A DNA stretch of 64,000 nucleotides from Micromonospora alfalfae (GTDB lineage: Bacteria > Actinomycetota > Actinomycetes > Mycobacteriales > Micromonosporaceae), in the NCBI RefSeq assembly GCF_022230925.1, contig NZ_JAKKFH010000004.1:241370-305369 (forward strand). The letters run 5' to 3'. The notes under the pieces were generated by a model, which did not search any database, was not told the origin of the DNA, and saw nothing but the letters and a program-made list of their open reading frames with translations. A program made the position numbers and the translations under genes. Numbering within the stretch: the stretch's first letter is position 1; every line of letters begins with the position of its first letter. Below are positions 49,316 to 59,427 of the stretch, one piece after another.

Positions 49316-50254
49316 CTACAGACCGCCCATCACGTCTACGCGGTCGTACGCCCGGCGGGCCCTCGCCGCTCGGGCGGACGCCCCGTAGTGCCGCAGCATC
49401 TGCGGCGAGTCCCAGCCGTTCAGCTCCATCAGGTCACCCTCTGCCCCACCGGCGTCGAGCCACCGGTGCGAGAAGGTGTGTCGGAACATGTGCGGATGCA
49501 GCTTCAACCCCAGCCGCTCACCCCGCCGGGCGATCACCTGGTAGATCCCCGATCGGGTCATGCCCTGCTCGTTGCGGCGGACACCGAGCCACAGCGCGGG
49601 TAGTCCTGCTGCCTTGTGGCTGGCGCGCACCCGCACGTACCGGTCGAGTGCCTGCGCGCACTTGTAGTCGAACTTCACCGTCCGCTGCTTCGCACCCTTG
49701 CCGGTCACCGCCGCGGTCCGGTCCGCGATCGACACGGCGGTCAGAGTCAACCCCGCCAGTTCGCCGAGCCGGACCCCCGTGCACGCGAACATCCGCAGCA
49801 TCGCCGCGTCCCGCCGCGACTCGAAGTCACGCAGCGACTCGGCGTCTTTGATGAGTGCCTGCATCTGCTCCAGCTCCAGCACCGGAACCATCTTCGTGCC
49901 CAGCTTCGGCGCCGACGGCGGCACGAACTTGTCGAAGGGGTTCGGCAGGTCTTCCTCCAACGAGAACCATTTGAAGAACTGCTGGAGGCAGCGCGCGATG
50001 TTGTTGCGGTAGGAGTCGGAGTAGTCGAGGTCGTCGAGCGCGACGAAGAACGCGCCGAGATGCTTACGGGTGACCTGGTCCCACGACTTGACGGGCTTGT
50101 GCTCCAACAGCCAGCCAGCGAACCAGCTGACAGCGTCGACGTACATCTCGCGGGTGCGCTCGCTGCGACCGCGAATGCGTAGTTCCAGCGCGAAGGAGTC
50201 GATGTAGGGGCGTAGGTGCCCCGGGTTGGGCCGGGAACGTTTCACCATTGACAC
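49316..50254 (-). CDS. int: Tyrosine integrase of the element
   Basis: The 312-residue protein has a SAM-like core-binding domain (LELRIRGRSERTREMYVDAV) and the catalytic residues Arg162 (TGVRLGEL), Lys near 186 (GKGAKQR), His255-x-x-Arg258 (HPHMFRH), Trp281 in the place of the third His, and Tyr290 (RHYG). It is transcribed toward the element interior and starts 102 bases from attR. It should recombine attP with the tRNA-Thr attB. GTG 50254 and ATG 50248 are both possible starts. No clear excisionase is seen next to it. Confidence 0.93.
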   Translation of the reverse strand: MSMVKRSRPNPGHLRPYIDSFALELRIRGRSERTREMYVDAVSWFAGWLLEHKPVKSWDQVTRKHLGAFFVALDDLDYSDSYRNNIARCLQQFFKWFSLEEDLPNPFDKFVPPSAPKLGTKMVPVLELEQMQALIKDAESLRDFESRRDAAMLRMFACTGVRLGELAGLTLTAVSIADRTAAVTGKGAKQRTVKFDYKCAQALDRYVRVRASHKAAGLPALWLGVRRNEQGMTRSGIYQVIARRGERLGLKLHPHMFRHTFSHRWLDAGGAEGDLMELNGWDSPQMLRHYGASARAARARRAYDRVDVMGGL

Positions 50255-50291
50255 ATCGTAGGGGTGCTGATTCTTCTAGGCGAGTGCTGAG

Positions 50292-50306
50292 TGAGCGGCC
50301 AAGCAA
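50292..50306 (+). repeat. Right copy of the 15-bp subterminal repeat
   Basis: TGAGCGGCCAAGCAA matches 6717-6731 exactly and in the same orientation, 49 bases inside the right core. In the circular form both copies would flank attP. It is a candidate arm site for integrase. Confidence 0.6.
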
Positions 50307-50355
50307 AAGAGAAAGGTCGGTGACCTTGGCTGTTATGCCTGGTCACCGACCGTAT

Positions 50356-50401
50356 GAGCCCCCGGCCGGGATCGAACCGGCGACATCTCGCTTACAAGGC
50401 G
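50356..50401. other. attR: 46-bp core, 3' part of the intact tRNA-Thr gene
   Basis: This copy is identical to 6663-6708 and supplies the tRNA from the anticodon loop to the discriminator. The element therefore restores the tRNA gene on integration, a standard feature of tRNA-targeting integrases. Confidence 0.95.
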
Positions 50402-50430
50402 AGTGCTCTGGCCAGCTGAGCTACAGGGGC
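50357..50430 (-). tRNA. tRNA-Thr (anticodon TGT)
   Basis: The minus strand folds as a 74-base cloverleaf: acceptor GCCCCTG with CGGGGGC, D-arm GCTCAG...GAGC, anticodon stem CTCGC/GCGAG with loop CTTGTAA (TGT at the anticodon), and TPsiC loop GGTTCGATCCC. CCA is not encoded. It reads ACA threonine codons. Confidence 0.95.
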
Positions 50431-50772
50431 GCGTGCGTCGAGGTCAGCATAGCGACTGACGTTCGGTAATCCCGATCCCGAGGCCTCCCGAGCACGGGAA
50501 TCGTCAAGAACCCGACGCAGACTCGTTTGACACGGCGGCGATTGATGTCTGACCGTGCCCGAGTGACCGGAATGCGTAGCCCGACTGGTGGGCTGGGCGG
50601 CCCCCCACCTTGGCAGCACGGGTAAACGCGTTTACGGTTCACTGACACGGACGACGACCCGGGCGCCCCCGCGACCGCGCCGCCGTCCGCTGAACCGGCA
50701 CGGACACGTGCCGGTTGCTCCTTCACTCGGATCGTCCGGCACGTTCCTGCCGGTGAAAGGAAGCGCTTCACC
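50431..50772. other. Intergenic region upstream of the sugar ATPase gene
   Basis: No gene is seen in these 342 bases. Short frames here lack features. It contains a LacI-type operator at 50622-50635 and a GAAAGGAAG ribosome binding site before the ATPase ATG. Confidence 0.5.
50622..50635. promoter_or_regulatory. LacI-family-type operator
   Basis: GTAAACGCGTTTAC is a perfect palindrome with the central CG of LacI/GalR operators. It lies 138 bases before the sugar ATPase start, so sugar-dependent repression is likely. Confidence 0.6.
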
Positions 50773-51864
<1,092 letters not shown>

Positions 51865-51882
51865 CGTAACGCCGTACCGACA

Positions 51883-51910
51883 GGGGCGGTCCGCTTCGGC
51901 GGGCCGCCCC
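51883..51910 (+). terminator. Terminator of the sugar ATPase gene
   Basis: GGGGCGGTCCGC pairs with GCGGGCCGCCCC around TTCG and is followed by TTCGTCGT. One G-U pair. Confidence 0.75.
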
Positions 51911-51956
51911 TTCGTCGTACTCGAAGGGCTCTTCACAGTGCCTGGGCGCCGGACGA

Positions 51957-51994
51957 CGAAGGCCCCCTCCCGCGCTCGGCGGGAGAGGGCCTTC
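51957..51994 (-). terminator. Terminator of the cysS-rlmB operon
   Basis: A nearly perfect dyad of 16-17 pairs (CGAAGGCC... with ...GGCCTTCG) around GCTCG lies 12 bases beyond the methyltransferase stop. Together with 51883-51910 it separates two convergent units. Confidence 0.75.
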
Positions 51995-52006
51995 GTTCGA
52001 CGTGCG

Positions 52007-53140
52007 TTACAGCTCGACGGAACGCCGACGGGCGACCTCGGCCAGGGCGACCGCCGCCGCCACGCTGGCGTTGAGCGACTCGACCTCGGAGATCATCGGG
52101 ATGCTGACGGTCAGGTCGCAGGTCTCCCCGACCAGGCGGGAAAGACCGCGCCCCTCGGAACCGACCACCACCACCAGCGGACCGACAGCGGCCTCCAGGT
52201 TGTAGAGGTCGGTGTCGCCGTCGGCATCCAGGCCGACGACCATGAAGCCGGCGTCGCGGCACGCCTTCAACGACCTTGTCAGGTTGGTCACCTGCGCAAC
52301 CGGCACCCGCGCGGCCGCGCCGGCACTGGTCCGCCAGGCGGTCGCGGTGATCCCGGCGGCACGACGCTCGGGTACGAAGACACCCTGCGCGCCGAACGCG
52401 GCAGCCGACCGGATCACGGCACCCAGGTTGCGCGGGTCGGTGACACCGTCCAGCGCGACCAGCAGCGGGGCCTGCTGCTCCAGGGCAGCGGCCACCATGT
52501 CCTCGAACGGCTGGTACGCGAAGGGCGGCACCTGCAAGCCGACGCCCTGGTGCAGCACCCCGCCGGTCATCCGGTCCAACTCGGCGCGGCTGATCTCCAG
52601 GTTGGCGATGCCCCGGTCGGCGGCGGTCCGGATGATCTCGTTGATCCGGTCGTCCATGTCGATGCCCTGGGCCGTGTAGAGCGCCGTCGCCGGCACGTTG
52701 GCGCGCAGCGCCTCCAGCACCGGGTTACGCCCGACCAACAGCTCCGGGGTGTCCTTGGACGGGTTGGACTTGCGCCCCGGCGTGACCCGAGGGCCGGACC
52801 GGCTGGTGGGCTTGCCGCCCCGCCCGCCGCTGGCGGCACCCCGACCGACCGGTACGCCCCGACCGCCACCCCGACCCCAGGTGGTGTCCTTGCTGCCCGG
52901 CTGGCCGATCTTGGGGGCGCGCCCCTCCTCAGCCGCCGCGCGACGCTCCTTGTCCTGCTTCCAGGCGGTGCGCTGGGGCAGCTTCTCGGTGCCCGAGTAG
53001 CCCTTGTGCCACGGCCGCTCGTCAGCGGGCAGGGTGCGACCCCGCCCGGCCAACGAGTCCTTGTTCTTGCCGCCGGTGCCCTTGGGGGCGCCTGCCTTCG
53101 ACGTCAGTCGCCGGCCACGGCGCTGCGAGTTGCCGGCCAT
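52007..53140 (-). CDS. rlmB: 23S rRNA 2'-O-methyltransferase RlmB (SpoU/TrmH family)
   Basis: The 377-residue protein has a disordered Gly/Arg-rich N-terminal extension of about 130 residues typical of actinobacteria. A substrate-binding domain ([20 protein letters not shown]) and the SPOUT knot follow, with [31 protein letters not shown] and [20 protein letters not shown]. It methylates a guanosine ribose in 23S rRNA. Its ATG overlaps the cysS stop (ATGA). Confidence 0.92.
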   Translation of the reverse strand: MAGNSQRRGRRLTSKAGAPKGTGGKNKDSLAGRGRTLPADERPWHKGYSGTEKLPQRTAWKQDKERRAAAEEGRAPKIGQPGSKDTTWGRGGGRGVPVGRGAASGGRGGKPTSRSGPRVTPGRKSNPSKDTPELLVGRNPVLEALRANVPATALYTAQGIDMDDRINEIIRTAADRGIANLEISRAELDRMTGGVLHQGVGLQVPPFAYQPFEDMVAAALEQQAPLLVALDGVTDPRNLGAVIRSAAAFGAQGVFVPERRAAGITATAWRTSAGAAARVPVAQVTNLTRSLKACRDAGFMVVGLDADGDTDLYNLEAAVGPLVVVVGSEGRGLSRLVGETCDLTVSIPMISEVESLNASVAAAVALAEVARRRSVEL

Positions 53141-54555
53141 CAGTCCTGCTCTCCAATAGTCCAACGGGGGCCCTGGGGGGTGTCCTCGACCACCACGCCG
53201 GCCAGCTTGAGCTGGTCACGCACGGCATCCGCAGCGGCCCAGTCCTTGCGGCCCCGCGCCTGCGCACGCTGCTCCAGGGCCAGCGCGATCAGGGAGTCCA
53301 CCACGGCGCGAAGGTCGTCCGATCGGCCGCCACCGGTCCAGGCCGGGTCGAGGGGGTCGACCCCGAGAATATCCAGCATTGCCCGCACCACGGCCAGCGT
53401 GGTGCGGACGGTCACATCGTCGCCGACGCTCAGGGCGGTGTTGCCGTCCCGAATGTGCTGTTGCAGCACGGCCAGCGCGGCGGACGTGTTGAGGTCGTCG
53501 TCCATCGCGGCGACGAAGCCGGCCGGCAGCTCACCGAACTGCCCGGCACCGACCCGCTCGGCGGCCCGCTGCACGAAACCCTCGATCCGCCGGTACGCGG
53601 TGGCCGCGTCGCGCAGCGAATCCTCCGAGTAGTCGATCACCGAGCGGTAGTGCGCGGCGGCGTAGTAGTAACGCAGCTCCACCGGCCGCACCCCGAGCGA
53701 TTCCACGTACGCCAGGCCCAGCGCGTTGCCGGCGGACTTGCCCATCTTCGCCCCGCCGATGCTCAGCAGGCCGTGATGCACCCAGTAGCGGGCGAACGGC
53801 AACCCGGCCGCCTGGGACTGAGCGATCTCGTTCTCGTGGTGCGGGAACGTCAGATCCAGGCCACCGCCGTGGATGTCGAACTCCGGGCCGAGATAGCGCC
53901 AGCACATCGCCGAGCACTCGATGTGCCAGCCCGGACGGCCCAGACCCCACGGCGAAGGCCAGTAGGCGTCCGCCGGCTCGTCCGGTTTGGCACCCTTCCA
54001 CAGCGCGAAGTCACGCGGATCCCGCTTGCCCCGGTCCGGCGCGTCCCCGGCGGACTGCATCGCGTCCGGCGACTGGTTCGACAGCGACCCGTACGCCGGC
54101 CAGGACGCCACATCGAAGTAGACGTCGCCGGAGCCGTCACTCGCCGGGTAGGCGTGCCCGTCCGCGATCAACTTCGTGATCAGCTCATGCATCTCCGGGA
54201 TGTGCCCCGTGGCGCGCGGCTCGTAGGTGGGCGCCAACACGTTCAACGACCGGTACGACTCGGCGAGCAGCAACTCGTTGGCGTACGCGATCGACCAGAA
54301 CGGACGACCCTGCTCACCCGCCTTGACCAGGATCTTGTCGTCGATGTCGGTCAGATTGCGAATGAAGGTGACCTCATAGCCGGCGGCCAACAGCCAACGG
54401 CGCAGGACGTCATAGTTGACGCCGGAGCGAAGATGACCGATGTGCGGCGGGGCCTGAAGCGTGAGACCACACAGGTAGACCCCCACCTTGCCGGCTTCCC
54501 GCGGGACGAAGTCCCGCACCGATCGGGTGGCGGTGTCATACAGGCGTAGCGTCAC
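53140..54555 (-). CDS. cysS: Cysteinyl-tRNA synthetase
   Basis: The 471-residue class I synthetase has zinc ligands and the HIGH region in [19 protein letters not shown], the CysS-typical [29 protein letters not shown], and KMGKSAGN as the KMSKS loop (Gly replaces the first Ser). A C-terminal DALR-like helical domain follows. It charges tRNA-Cys. The KMGKS variant is unusual but the loop often tolerates changes at this place. It heads the cysS-rlmB operon. Confidence 0.93.
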   Translation of the reverse strand: MTLRLYDTATRSVRDFVPREAGKVGVYLCGLTLQAPPHIGHLRSGVNYDVLRRWLLAAGYEVTFIRNLTDIDDKILVKAGEQGRPFWSIAYANELLLAESYRSLNVLAPTYEPRATGHIPEMHELITKLIADGHAYPASDGSGDVYFDVASWPAYGSLSNQSPDAMQSAGDAPDRGKRDPRDFALWKGAKPDEPADAYWPSPWGLGRPGWHIECSAMCWRYLGPEFDIHGGGLDLTFPHHENEIAQSQAAGLPFARYWVHHGLLSIGGAKMGKSAGNALGLAYVESLGVRPVELRYYYAAAHYRSVIDYSEDSLRDAATAYRRIEGFVQRAAERVGAGQFGELPAGFVAAMDDDLNTSAALAVLQQHIRDGNTALSVGDDVTVRTTLAVVRAMLDILGVDPLDPAWTGGGRSDDLRAVVDSLIALALEQRAQARGRKDWAAADAVRDQLKLAGVVVEDTPQGPRWTIGEQD

Positions 54556-54618
54556 CGTACAAGGGTAGCTGTCCGTGCCTGTCCGGGTCCGCCGGTGCCG
54601 GGTCGTACGCTGCCAGGC

Positions 54619-55503
54619 GTGGATGCGACCGCACGCTCCAGTGGCTCCGGTGACCCGCCAGCCAACCCCACCGCCCCCGCCGACCCGGCACGCAGGCGGG
54701 CTTCCGGGCCGACCGACGCAACCTTCGGCCAGGGCTCCGGCTCGGCCGACGCAAACCTCGGGCGGGGCTCCGGCTCGGCCGACGCAAACCTCGGGCGGGG
54801 CTCCGGCTCGGCCGACGCAAACCTCGGGCGGACCGAGGCTGGCGCGCGGCGGGCCGACGCGGTTGCGGGGCGGGGCGGGGAGACGTCGCAGACGCTGGAC
54901 CGGGGGTTGCGGCTGCTGCACCTGGTCGCCGACGCCTCCGGCGGTCTGACAGTGACCGAGGCAGCGAATCAGCTCGGCATCGGCCGGGCCGCCGTCTACC
55001 GGCTGGTCAGTGCGCTGACCGGGCACGGCATGCTGCGTCGCGACGGAGACGGTCGGCTGCGCCTCGGTGCCGGGTTGCTGCATCTGGCCCGACGCGCCCA
55101 GCCGCTGCTCGCCGAGGGCGCGCTGCCCGCGCTACGCCGCCTCGCCGAGCAGGCCGGCGCGACCGCGCACCTGACCGTCGTCGAAGGTGGCGAGGGCGTC
55201 GCACTGGCAGTGGTCGAGCCGAGCTGGACGTCGTTCCACGTCGCGTACCGGGCCGGAGCACGGCATCCACTGGACCGGGGGGCGGCCGGCCGGGCGATCC
55301 TGGCAGGTCGCGCCGGGGTGGCCGAGCCGGTGAGCAGCAGCGGAGAGTTGCAGGCCGGGGCGTACGGGGTGGCCGCACCGGTGCTCGGCGTACCCGGCCT
55401 GGAGGCCAGCGTCGGCGTGGTAGCGCTCGCCCCGCTGGACGTCGACACCATCGGCCCGCAGGTGCTGGCCGCCGCCCGAACCATCACCACCGCCCTCAGC
55501 TGA
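54619..55503 (+). CDS. IclR-family transcriptional regulator with repeat-bearing N-terminus
   Basis: The 294-residue protein has a winged helix (SQTLDRGLRLLHLVADASGG, VTEAANQLGIGRAAVYRLVS) and an IclR effector domain (LRRLAEQAGATAHLTVVEGG, HPLDRGAAGRAILAG). The first 75 residues are low-complexity and include three identical copies of GSGSADANLGR encoded by a 33-bp tandem repeat. The start is uncertain (GTG 54619 or 54595). It is divergent from cysS, with no obvious target gene next to it. Confidence 0.85.
   Translation: MDATARSSGSGDPPANPTAPADPARRRASGPTDATFGQGSGSADANLGRGSGSADANLGRGSGSADANLGRTEAGARRADAVAGRGGETSQTLDRGLRLLHLVADASGGLTVTEAANQLGIGRAAVYRLVSALTGHGMLRRDGDGRLRLGAGLLHLARRAQPLLAEGALPALRRLAEQAGATAHLTVVEGGEGVALAVVEPSWTSFHVAYRAGARHPLDRGAAGRAILAGRAGVAEPVSSSGELQAGAYGVAAPVLGVPGLEASVGVVALAPLDVDTIGPQVLAAARTITTALS
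54733..54831 (+). repeat. 33-bp tandem repeat, three copies, in the IclR gene
   Basis: Three almost identical 33-base units begin at 54733, 54766 and 54799. Because 33 is a multiple of three, copy-number change would keep the frame and vary only the linker. Confidence 0.9.
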
Positions 55504-55845
55504 CCCCGACCGCCGCGCCCCACCCCACCGCCGCGCGCCCCACCCCACCCCGCCGCACCGCACCCCACCGCACCCCACCGCCGCGCACCCGACCCCGCGC
55601 GGCTTGATCGACTCGGGTTCACGAAAGTCGCGGTATCCCAAGGCCAGCAACCGCCCGACTTTCAGGAACGCGAGTGGATCACCGCCCATCGGCGGCCGCA
55701 ATGCCCGATTGGTCGGCCGTTCCGACCGCTGCCATAGCACGACCGGCGGGCGGATTCGTGGTTGTCCACAGGTCCAGCGGCAACCGCGGGCGGGGTTGTC
55801 CACAGGGGTTTCGGTGGCCAGTCGGTGCTCGGCAGGCTTCTCTGC
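55504..55845. other. Intergenic low-complexity region plus dispersed-repeat copy
   Basis: 55505-55600 is a C-rich tract of CCCCACC/CCGCGC units. It is followed by TGATCGACTCGGGTTC near 55606, whose complement recurs at about 57249-57265 (GAAACCCGAGTCGATCA). This suggests two copies of a dispersed intergenic repeat family. No gene is seen before the ATG at 55846. Confidence 0.6.
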
Positions 55846-57189
55846 ATGCCCCCACGTCCGCATCGCCCCGATGCCCTGGCCTGGCAGGTCTTCCGCGGCT
55901 CCGACGCTGTCCGGGACGGCCTGCTCACCGAACATCAGCTGCGCAACTCTGCCTGGGTGCGGTTGCGCCACGACATCTACGCCGACTCACGGTTGGACCG
56001 TGATCACGCCCTCGCGTGTCGCGCCGCCCTCCTGCGGCTACCGCCCGGAGTGGTGGTCGGCGGCCCGTCGGCTGCCTACCTGCACGGCGTCCAACACGCC
56101 GCGAGCTTCACCGACGACGTGCACGTCCTCGTGCCCCGACCGTTGCGGGTCGGCCCGCAGCGCGGCCTCAGCGTGCACGTCAACACCATCACCCCGCTCG
56201 CGGTGAGCGGGGCCCCGGAGCGAGCCGCGACCCCACCAACCGCACAACGACCACCAACCGCCGGACGAATGCCGATGGCGGGTGGTCCGGCGACCGTTGG
56301 CCGACCACCTGATCCCGGAGCACAGACCAACCCAGCACGACCACCAGACCCCGGACCACTGCCCAACCCAGCACGATCACCAGACCCCGGACCACAGCCC
56401 GACGCAGGACGGCCGCCAAGCGGGGGGCGAGTGCCAGATACGGGGCGCGCGTCGAGCGCTGGCCGTCCACGTGATGCGGCGCGACCTACGGGAGCAGTGC
56501 GCCCACCTGCCGGCCGAATGTCGCCACGGCCAGCGCCGCTGCTGTCCCGCCAGGCCGCGGTGCCTGTCAGAGCAGGGGGGATCGTGACGGCCCACGCGGG
56601 CGATGGGTGGGCGGCGGCCGGCCCGCGCAGGTCCAGCGCGCGGGATCTCCCGATCCCCCGGTCCGACCCCGGGCGGGCCGCCTGGGAAACGGCTGTCTGG
56701 CTCGACCCCGTCCGGGCGGTCGCCATCGTCGACTCGTTGCTCGGGCAGGGCCTGGCCGAGCGCGACACCCTGGCCGTCATTGCTGCCCGCAATGCCGACC
56801 GGCCCGGTGGACGACGGGCGCGCTGGGTCTTCGACCTGGCCGACGGCAAAGCCGAGTCTCCGCCGGAGTCGCACCTGCGCGTGCGGTTGGTGCTGGGTGG
56901 GCTGCCACGCCCAGCCGTTCAACATCCGGTACGCCTGCCCGTCGGCGTTGTCCTGCACCCCGATCTGGCCTGGCCGCAATATCGGGTGGCGGTCGAGTAC
57001 GACGGGAAGTGGCACGCCGACGCAGAACAGCTGCACCGCGACCGCCGTCGGTTGAATCAGCTGGTCGGCGCGGGTTGGCTGGTCCTGCATGTGACCAGCC
57101 GTCGGCTGCACGGCGAGTTCCCGGCGGTGCTCCGAGAGGTGCGCAACGCGCTGGTCAGCCGAGGGTGGCGGCGAGGATCGTCAACATGA
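55846..57189 (+). CDS. AbiEi-like/DUF559 (Vsr-like nuclease fold) protein with repeat-rich insertion
   Basis: The 447-residue protein starts with a winged-helix-like part (GLLTEHQLRNSAWVRLRHDI, VVGGPSAAYLHGV) as in AbiEi-type proteins. It ends with the DUF559 nuclease-like region (YRVAVEYDGKWHADAEQLHR, DRRRLNQLVGAGWLVLHVTS), where Glu and Asp of VEYDG could be catalytic. Between them residues about 125-255 are Pro/Ala/Gly-rich with repeated PPDPGP...NPAR units, unlike relatives of about 300 residues. The insertion looks like an expanded minisatellite. Such proteins are common and their substrates are unknown. Confidence 0.75.
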   Translation: MPPRPHRPDALAWQVFRGSDAVRDGLLTEHQLRNSAWVRLRHDIYADSRLDRDHALACRAALLRLPPGVVVGGPSAAYLHGVQHAASFTDDVHVLVPRPLRVGPQRGLSVHVNTITPLAVSGAPERAATPPTAQRPPTAGRMPMAGGPATVGRPPDPGAQTNPARPPDPGPLPNPARSPDPGPQPDAGRPPSGGRVPDTGRASSAGRPRDAARPTGAVRPPAGRMSPRPAPLLSRQAAVPVRAGGIVTAHAGDGWAAAGPRRSSARDLPIPRSDPGRAAWETAVWLDPVRAVAIVDSLLGQGLAERDTLAVIAARNADRPGGRRARWVFDLADGKAESPPESHLRVRLVLGGLPRPAVQHPVRLPVGVVLHPDLAWPQYRVAVEYDGKWHADAEQLHRDRRRLNQLVGAGWLVLHVTSRRLHGEFPAVLREVRNALVSRGWRRGSST

Positions 57190-57466
57190 CCAAGATCATC
57201 CCGGGTTCCTGAAAGCCGCGCCGTCCCTCATGCACCAACACCGCGCCTTCATGAAACCCGAGTCGATCATGACCGAGTTCAGCCACCGTGCCCCGCAAGA
57301 GCGACCGGGACGGCGAGCACCCTGCTCGGACGGCGAAGGCAGGGACCACGGGCGCCAGCCCAAGACGACGGATGCCAGCCCTGGACGGCCGCAGGGCCCG
57401 GTCGACAAGCTTGTCGACCGGGCCCCGAGTCGCGGTGGCGGTTGGGCCACCGCAGTGCGATGTGCG
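57190..57466. other. Intergenic region with repeat copy and large palindrome
   Basis: It holds the second copy of the dispersed repeat (57200-57280) and a 32-base perfect palindrome at 57394-57425. No gene is seen. Confidence 0.55.
57394..57425 (-). terminator. 32-base perfect palindrome after the subtilase gene
   Basis: A perfectly symmetrical sequence centred on AAGCTT with arms GGGCCCGGTCGAC and its complement lies 42 bases beyond the protease stop. It would form a very stable hairpin and serve as a terminator. Confidence 0.6.
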
Positions 57467-59164
57467 CTACGGGCGGGCGTTCGGCTTGAGCGGGGTCTTC
57501 ACCGCCGCGTAGGCGTCGACGATCCCGTAGCCGTAGAAGCCGTTGAAGTTGACACCACCGGCGCAGTACGCGTCGTAGGTCTCGTCCCGGCCCTCGTTGC
57601 GGTACTGCTGGAGGCGCGGCTCCGGGCACGCGTGCTCGGCGGCCGTGCGGTAGAGGTGCTGCTCGACCTGGTCCGGGGACATCCCGAAGCCGGTCCGACC
57701 CTGCGCCTTGCCGTGCCGGCTGACGATCAGCGCGGCGACACCAGCGGCGTGCGGGGACGCCATCGAGGTGCCCTGGAGGTACGTGTAGTAGCCGCACTCA
57801 CCGTTGGCCTTGCACTGCTTGAAGACCGAATTCTCGAAGCCGGGGACGATGTTGCCGTCGGCGTCGACCGATCCTTCCTCCTGAAGCACGTGCTTCGGGT
57901 ACGAGGACAGGATCATGTTGGCGTCGGTACGGAAGGTGTCGGTGCCGAAGCCGTCCCGGAACCAGCCTCCCGGCGCGGCGACCGAGATCTGCTCAGTGCC
58001 GTAGTTGGAGAAGTCCGACTTCTTGCCGGACGGGCCAACCGACGACACGCCGATCACGTGCGGGCCCTCGGTGGGGAGGTCCCAGCAGCTCTCGTTGTCG
58101 ATCGGCCGGGGGTACGGGTCGGCGCCGTAGTCGGGGCTCGTGACGTCGGTGCGCGGTGCACCCAGGTCCTCGTTGTTGTTGCCGAGCGCGCCGACGAGGG
58201 TCACGCCCTTGTTGTGCGCGAAGACCAGCGCCCGCTTCATCGCCTTGATGATGGCCCGCTGCTCGGCCTGGTCCTCGGGGGAATCGGCCGGGTTGGCGGT
58301 GCAGTTGTAGAGCCACGGGTCGACATAGAACGACATGTTGACCACGTCGATCCCGGACCGGCCGGCGTAGACCAGGGCGTTGACGACCGGGTCGAGGAAG
58401 AAGTAGCCGGAGTCCTGGCCACCCTTGAGCTCGACCAGCGAGACGTTCGGGGCGACGCCGGAGAGTCCGAAGCCGTTGGCCGCGGCGCCGATGGTGCCGG
58501 CCACGTGGGTGCCGTGCCCGCCGTCGTCGGTGCCGACCGGGTCGAGGCAGCTCGGCACCTCGCAGGGGCCGTCCACATCGGTCAGGTCGGGCGCGAAGTT
58601 GCGCGACAGCGACCAGTTGAAGTTCGGCGCGATGTCCGGGTTGCTGGCGTCGACGCCGGTGTCCAGCACGCCGACGGTCACCCGACGGTCGCCCGGCTCG
58701 ATCTTGCGAGCCTTGTCGGCCCGGATCATCTCCAGGCCCCAGAGCTTGTCATCGAGCGGATCGAGCTTGGCGCCCTTCTTGGCGGCGCCGGCAGCACCGG
58801 CACGAGCACCGGCAGCGGCCAGCAGGTGCTCCTGCTCGACCCGGTCCAACTTCGGCTTGCGGCCGATGGCCTTCTGCTCGGCGGCGCCGATCAGCGTCGG
58901 CGCGGCGGTCGCCCTGGCCGCGAAGTCGGCCCGGTCGCTGCTGACCTGGAACATGCCGACCTCATCGGACCGGGACACCACAGTGCCACCAGCTGCCCGG
59001 ATCGCGGCGACGGCCGTGTCGATGGCGACGCCATCCTCGGCGACGACGGTGAAGGTCCGGGAGTTGCTCGGCGCGGCGTTGGCCGGCACACCCAACCCCG
59101 TAGCCGTAAGTGCCAGCACAGCCGCGGTCGCGACCGTACGGGCGGTGAAGCGCTTGCTCACCAC
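57467..59164 (-). CDS. Secreted subtilisin-like (S8) serine protease
   Basis: The 565-residue protein has a signal peptide (ATAAVLALTATGLGVPANAA), an inhibitor-like propeptide region to about residue 135, and the catalytic triad. Asp lies in VTVGVLDTGVDASNPDI, His in DDGGHGTHVAGTIGAA, Ser in LQGTSMASPHAAG, and the oxyanion Asn in GALGNNNEDLG. Several cysteine pairs in the mature part suggest disulphides. It is an exported protease, presumably for nutrition or surface processing. GTG 59164 or 59161 is the start. Confidence 0.93.
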   Translation of the reverse strand: MVSKRFTARTVATAAVLALTATGLGVPANAAPSNSRTFTVVAEDGVAIDTAVAAIRAAGGTVVSRSDEVGMFQVSSDRADFAARATAAPTLIGAAEQKAIGRKPKLDRVEQEHLLAAAGARAGAAGAAKKGAKLDPLDDKLWGLEMIRADKARKIEPGDRRVTVGVLDTGVDASNPDIAPNFNWSLSRNFAPDLTDVDGPCEVPSCLDPVGTDDGGHGTHVAGTIGAAANGFGLSGVAPNVSLVELKGGQDSGYFFLDPVVNALVYAGRSGIDVVNMSFYVDPWLYNCTANPADSPEDQAEQRAIIKAMKRALVFAHNKGVTLVGALGNNNEDLGAPRTDVTSPDYGADPYPRPIDNESCWDLPTEGPHVIGVSSVGPSGKKSDFSNYGTEQISVAAPGGWFRDGFGTDTFRTDANMILSSYPKHVLQEEGSVDADGNIVPGFENSVFKQCKANGECGYYTYLQGTSMASPHAAGVAALIVSRHGKAQGRTGFGMSPDQVEQHLYRTAAEHACPEPRLQQYRNEGRDETYDAYCAGGVNFNGFYGYGIVDAYAAVKTPLKPNARP

Positions 59165-59280
59165 ATCGGATCCTCTCGTTGAGGGACGTGGCAGCCATCA
59201 CACAACAACGATCCGGATTACGCCAGTTGAGCGCCCGTTATGGCAGTGAATCCCGCCAGTTCGAGCCGCACCCCGACCGC

Positions 59281-59412
59281 ACAGACACACGCCACACAGA
59301 TTCACGCCGCACGGACACACGCCACACAGACACACGCCACACAGACACCGGCCGCACAGACACCGGCCGCACAGACACCGGCCGCACAGACACCGGCCGC
59401 ACAGACACACGC
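59281..59412. repeat. 15-bp minisatellite upstream of the protease gene
   Basis: Eight 15-base units run from 59281 to 59400. The last four (59341, 59356, 59371, 59386) are identical ACAGACACCGGCCGC copies and the first four are ACAGACACACGCCAC-type variants. It lies in the gap between the HAD gene and the protease start, so repeat number could affect promoter spacing. Confidence 0.9.
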
Positions 59413-59427
59413 GCCGGCCGCCTCAAT

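Noticed and set aside
57230..59182. Plus-strand open frame of 650 codons opposite the protease
   Set aside because: The minus strand encodes a complete subtilase with catalytic triad; the plus frame has no features.
59281..59412. CRISPR array
   Set aside because: The units are 15 bases in direct tandem without unique spacers, so this is a minisatellite.
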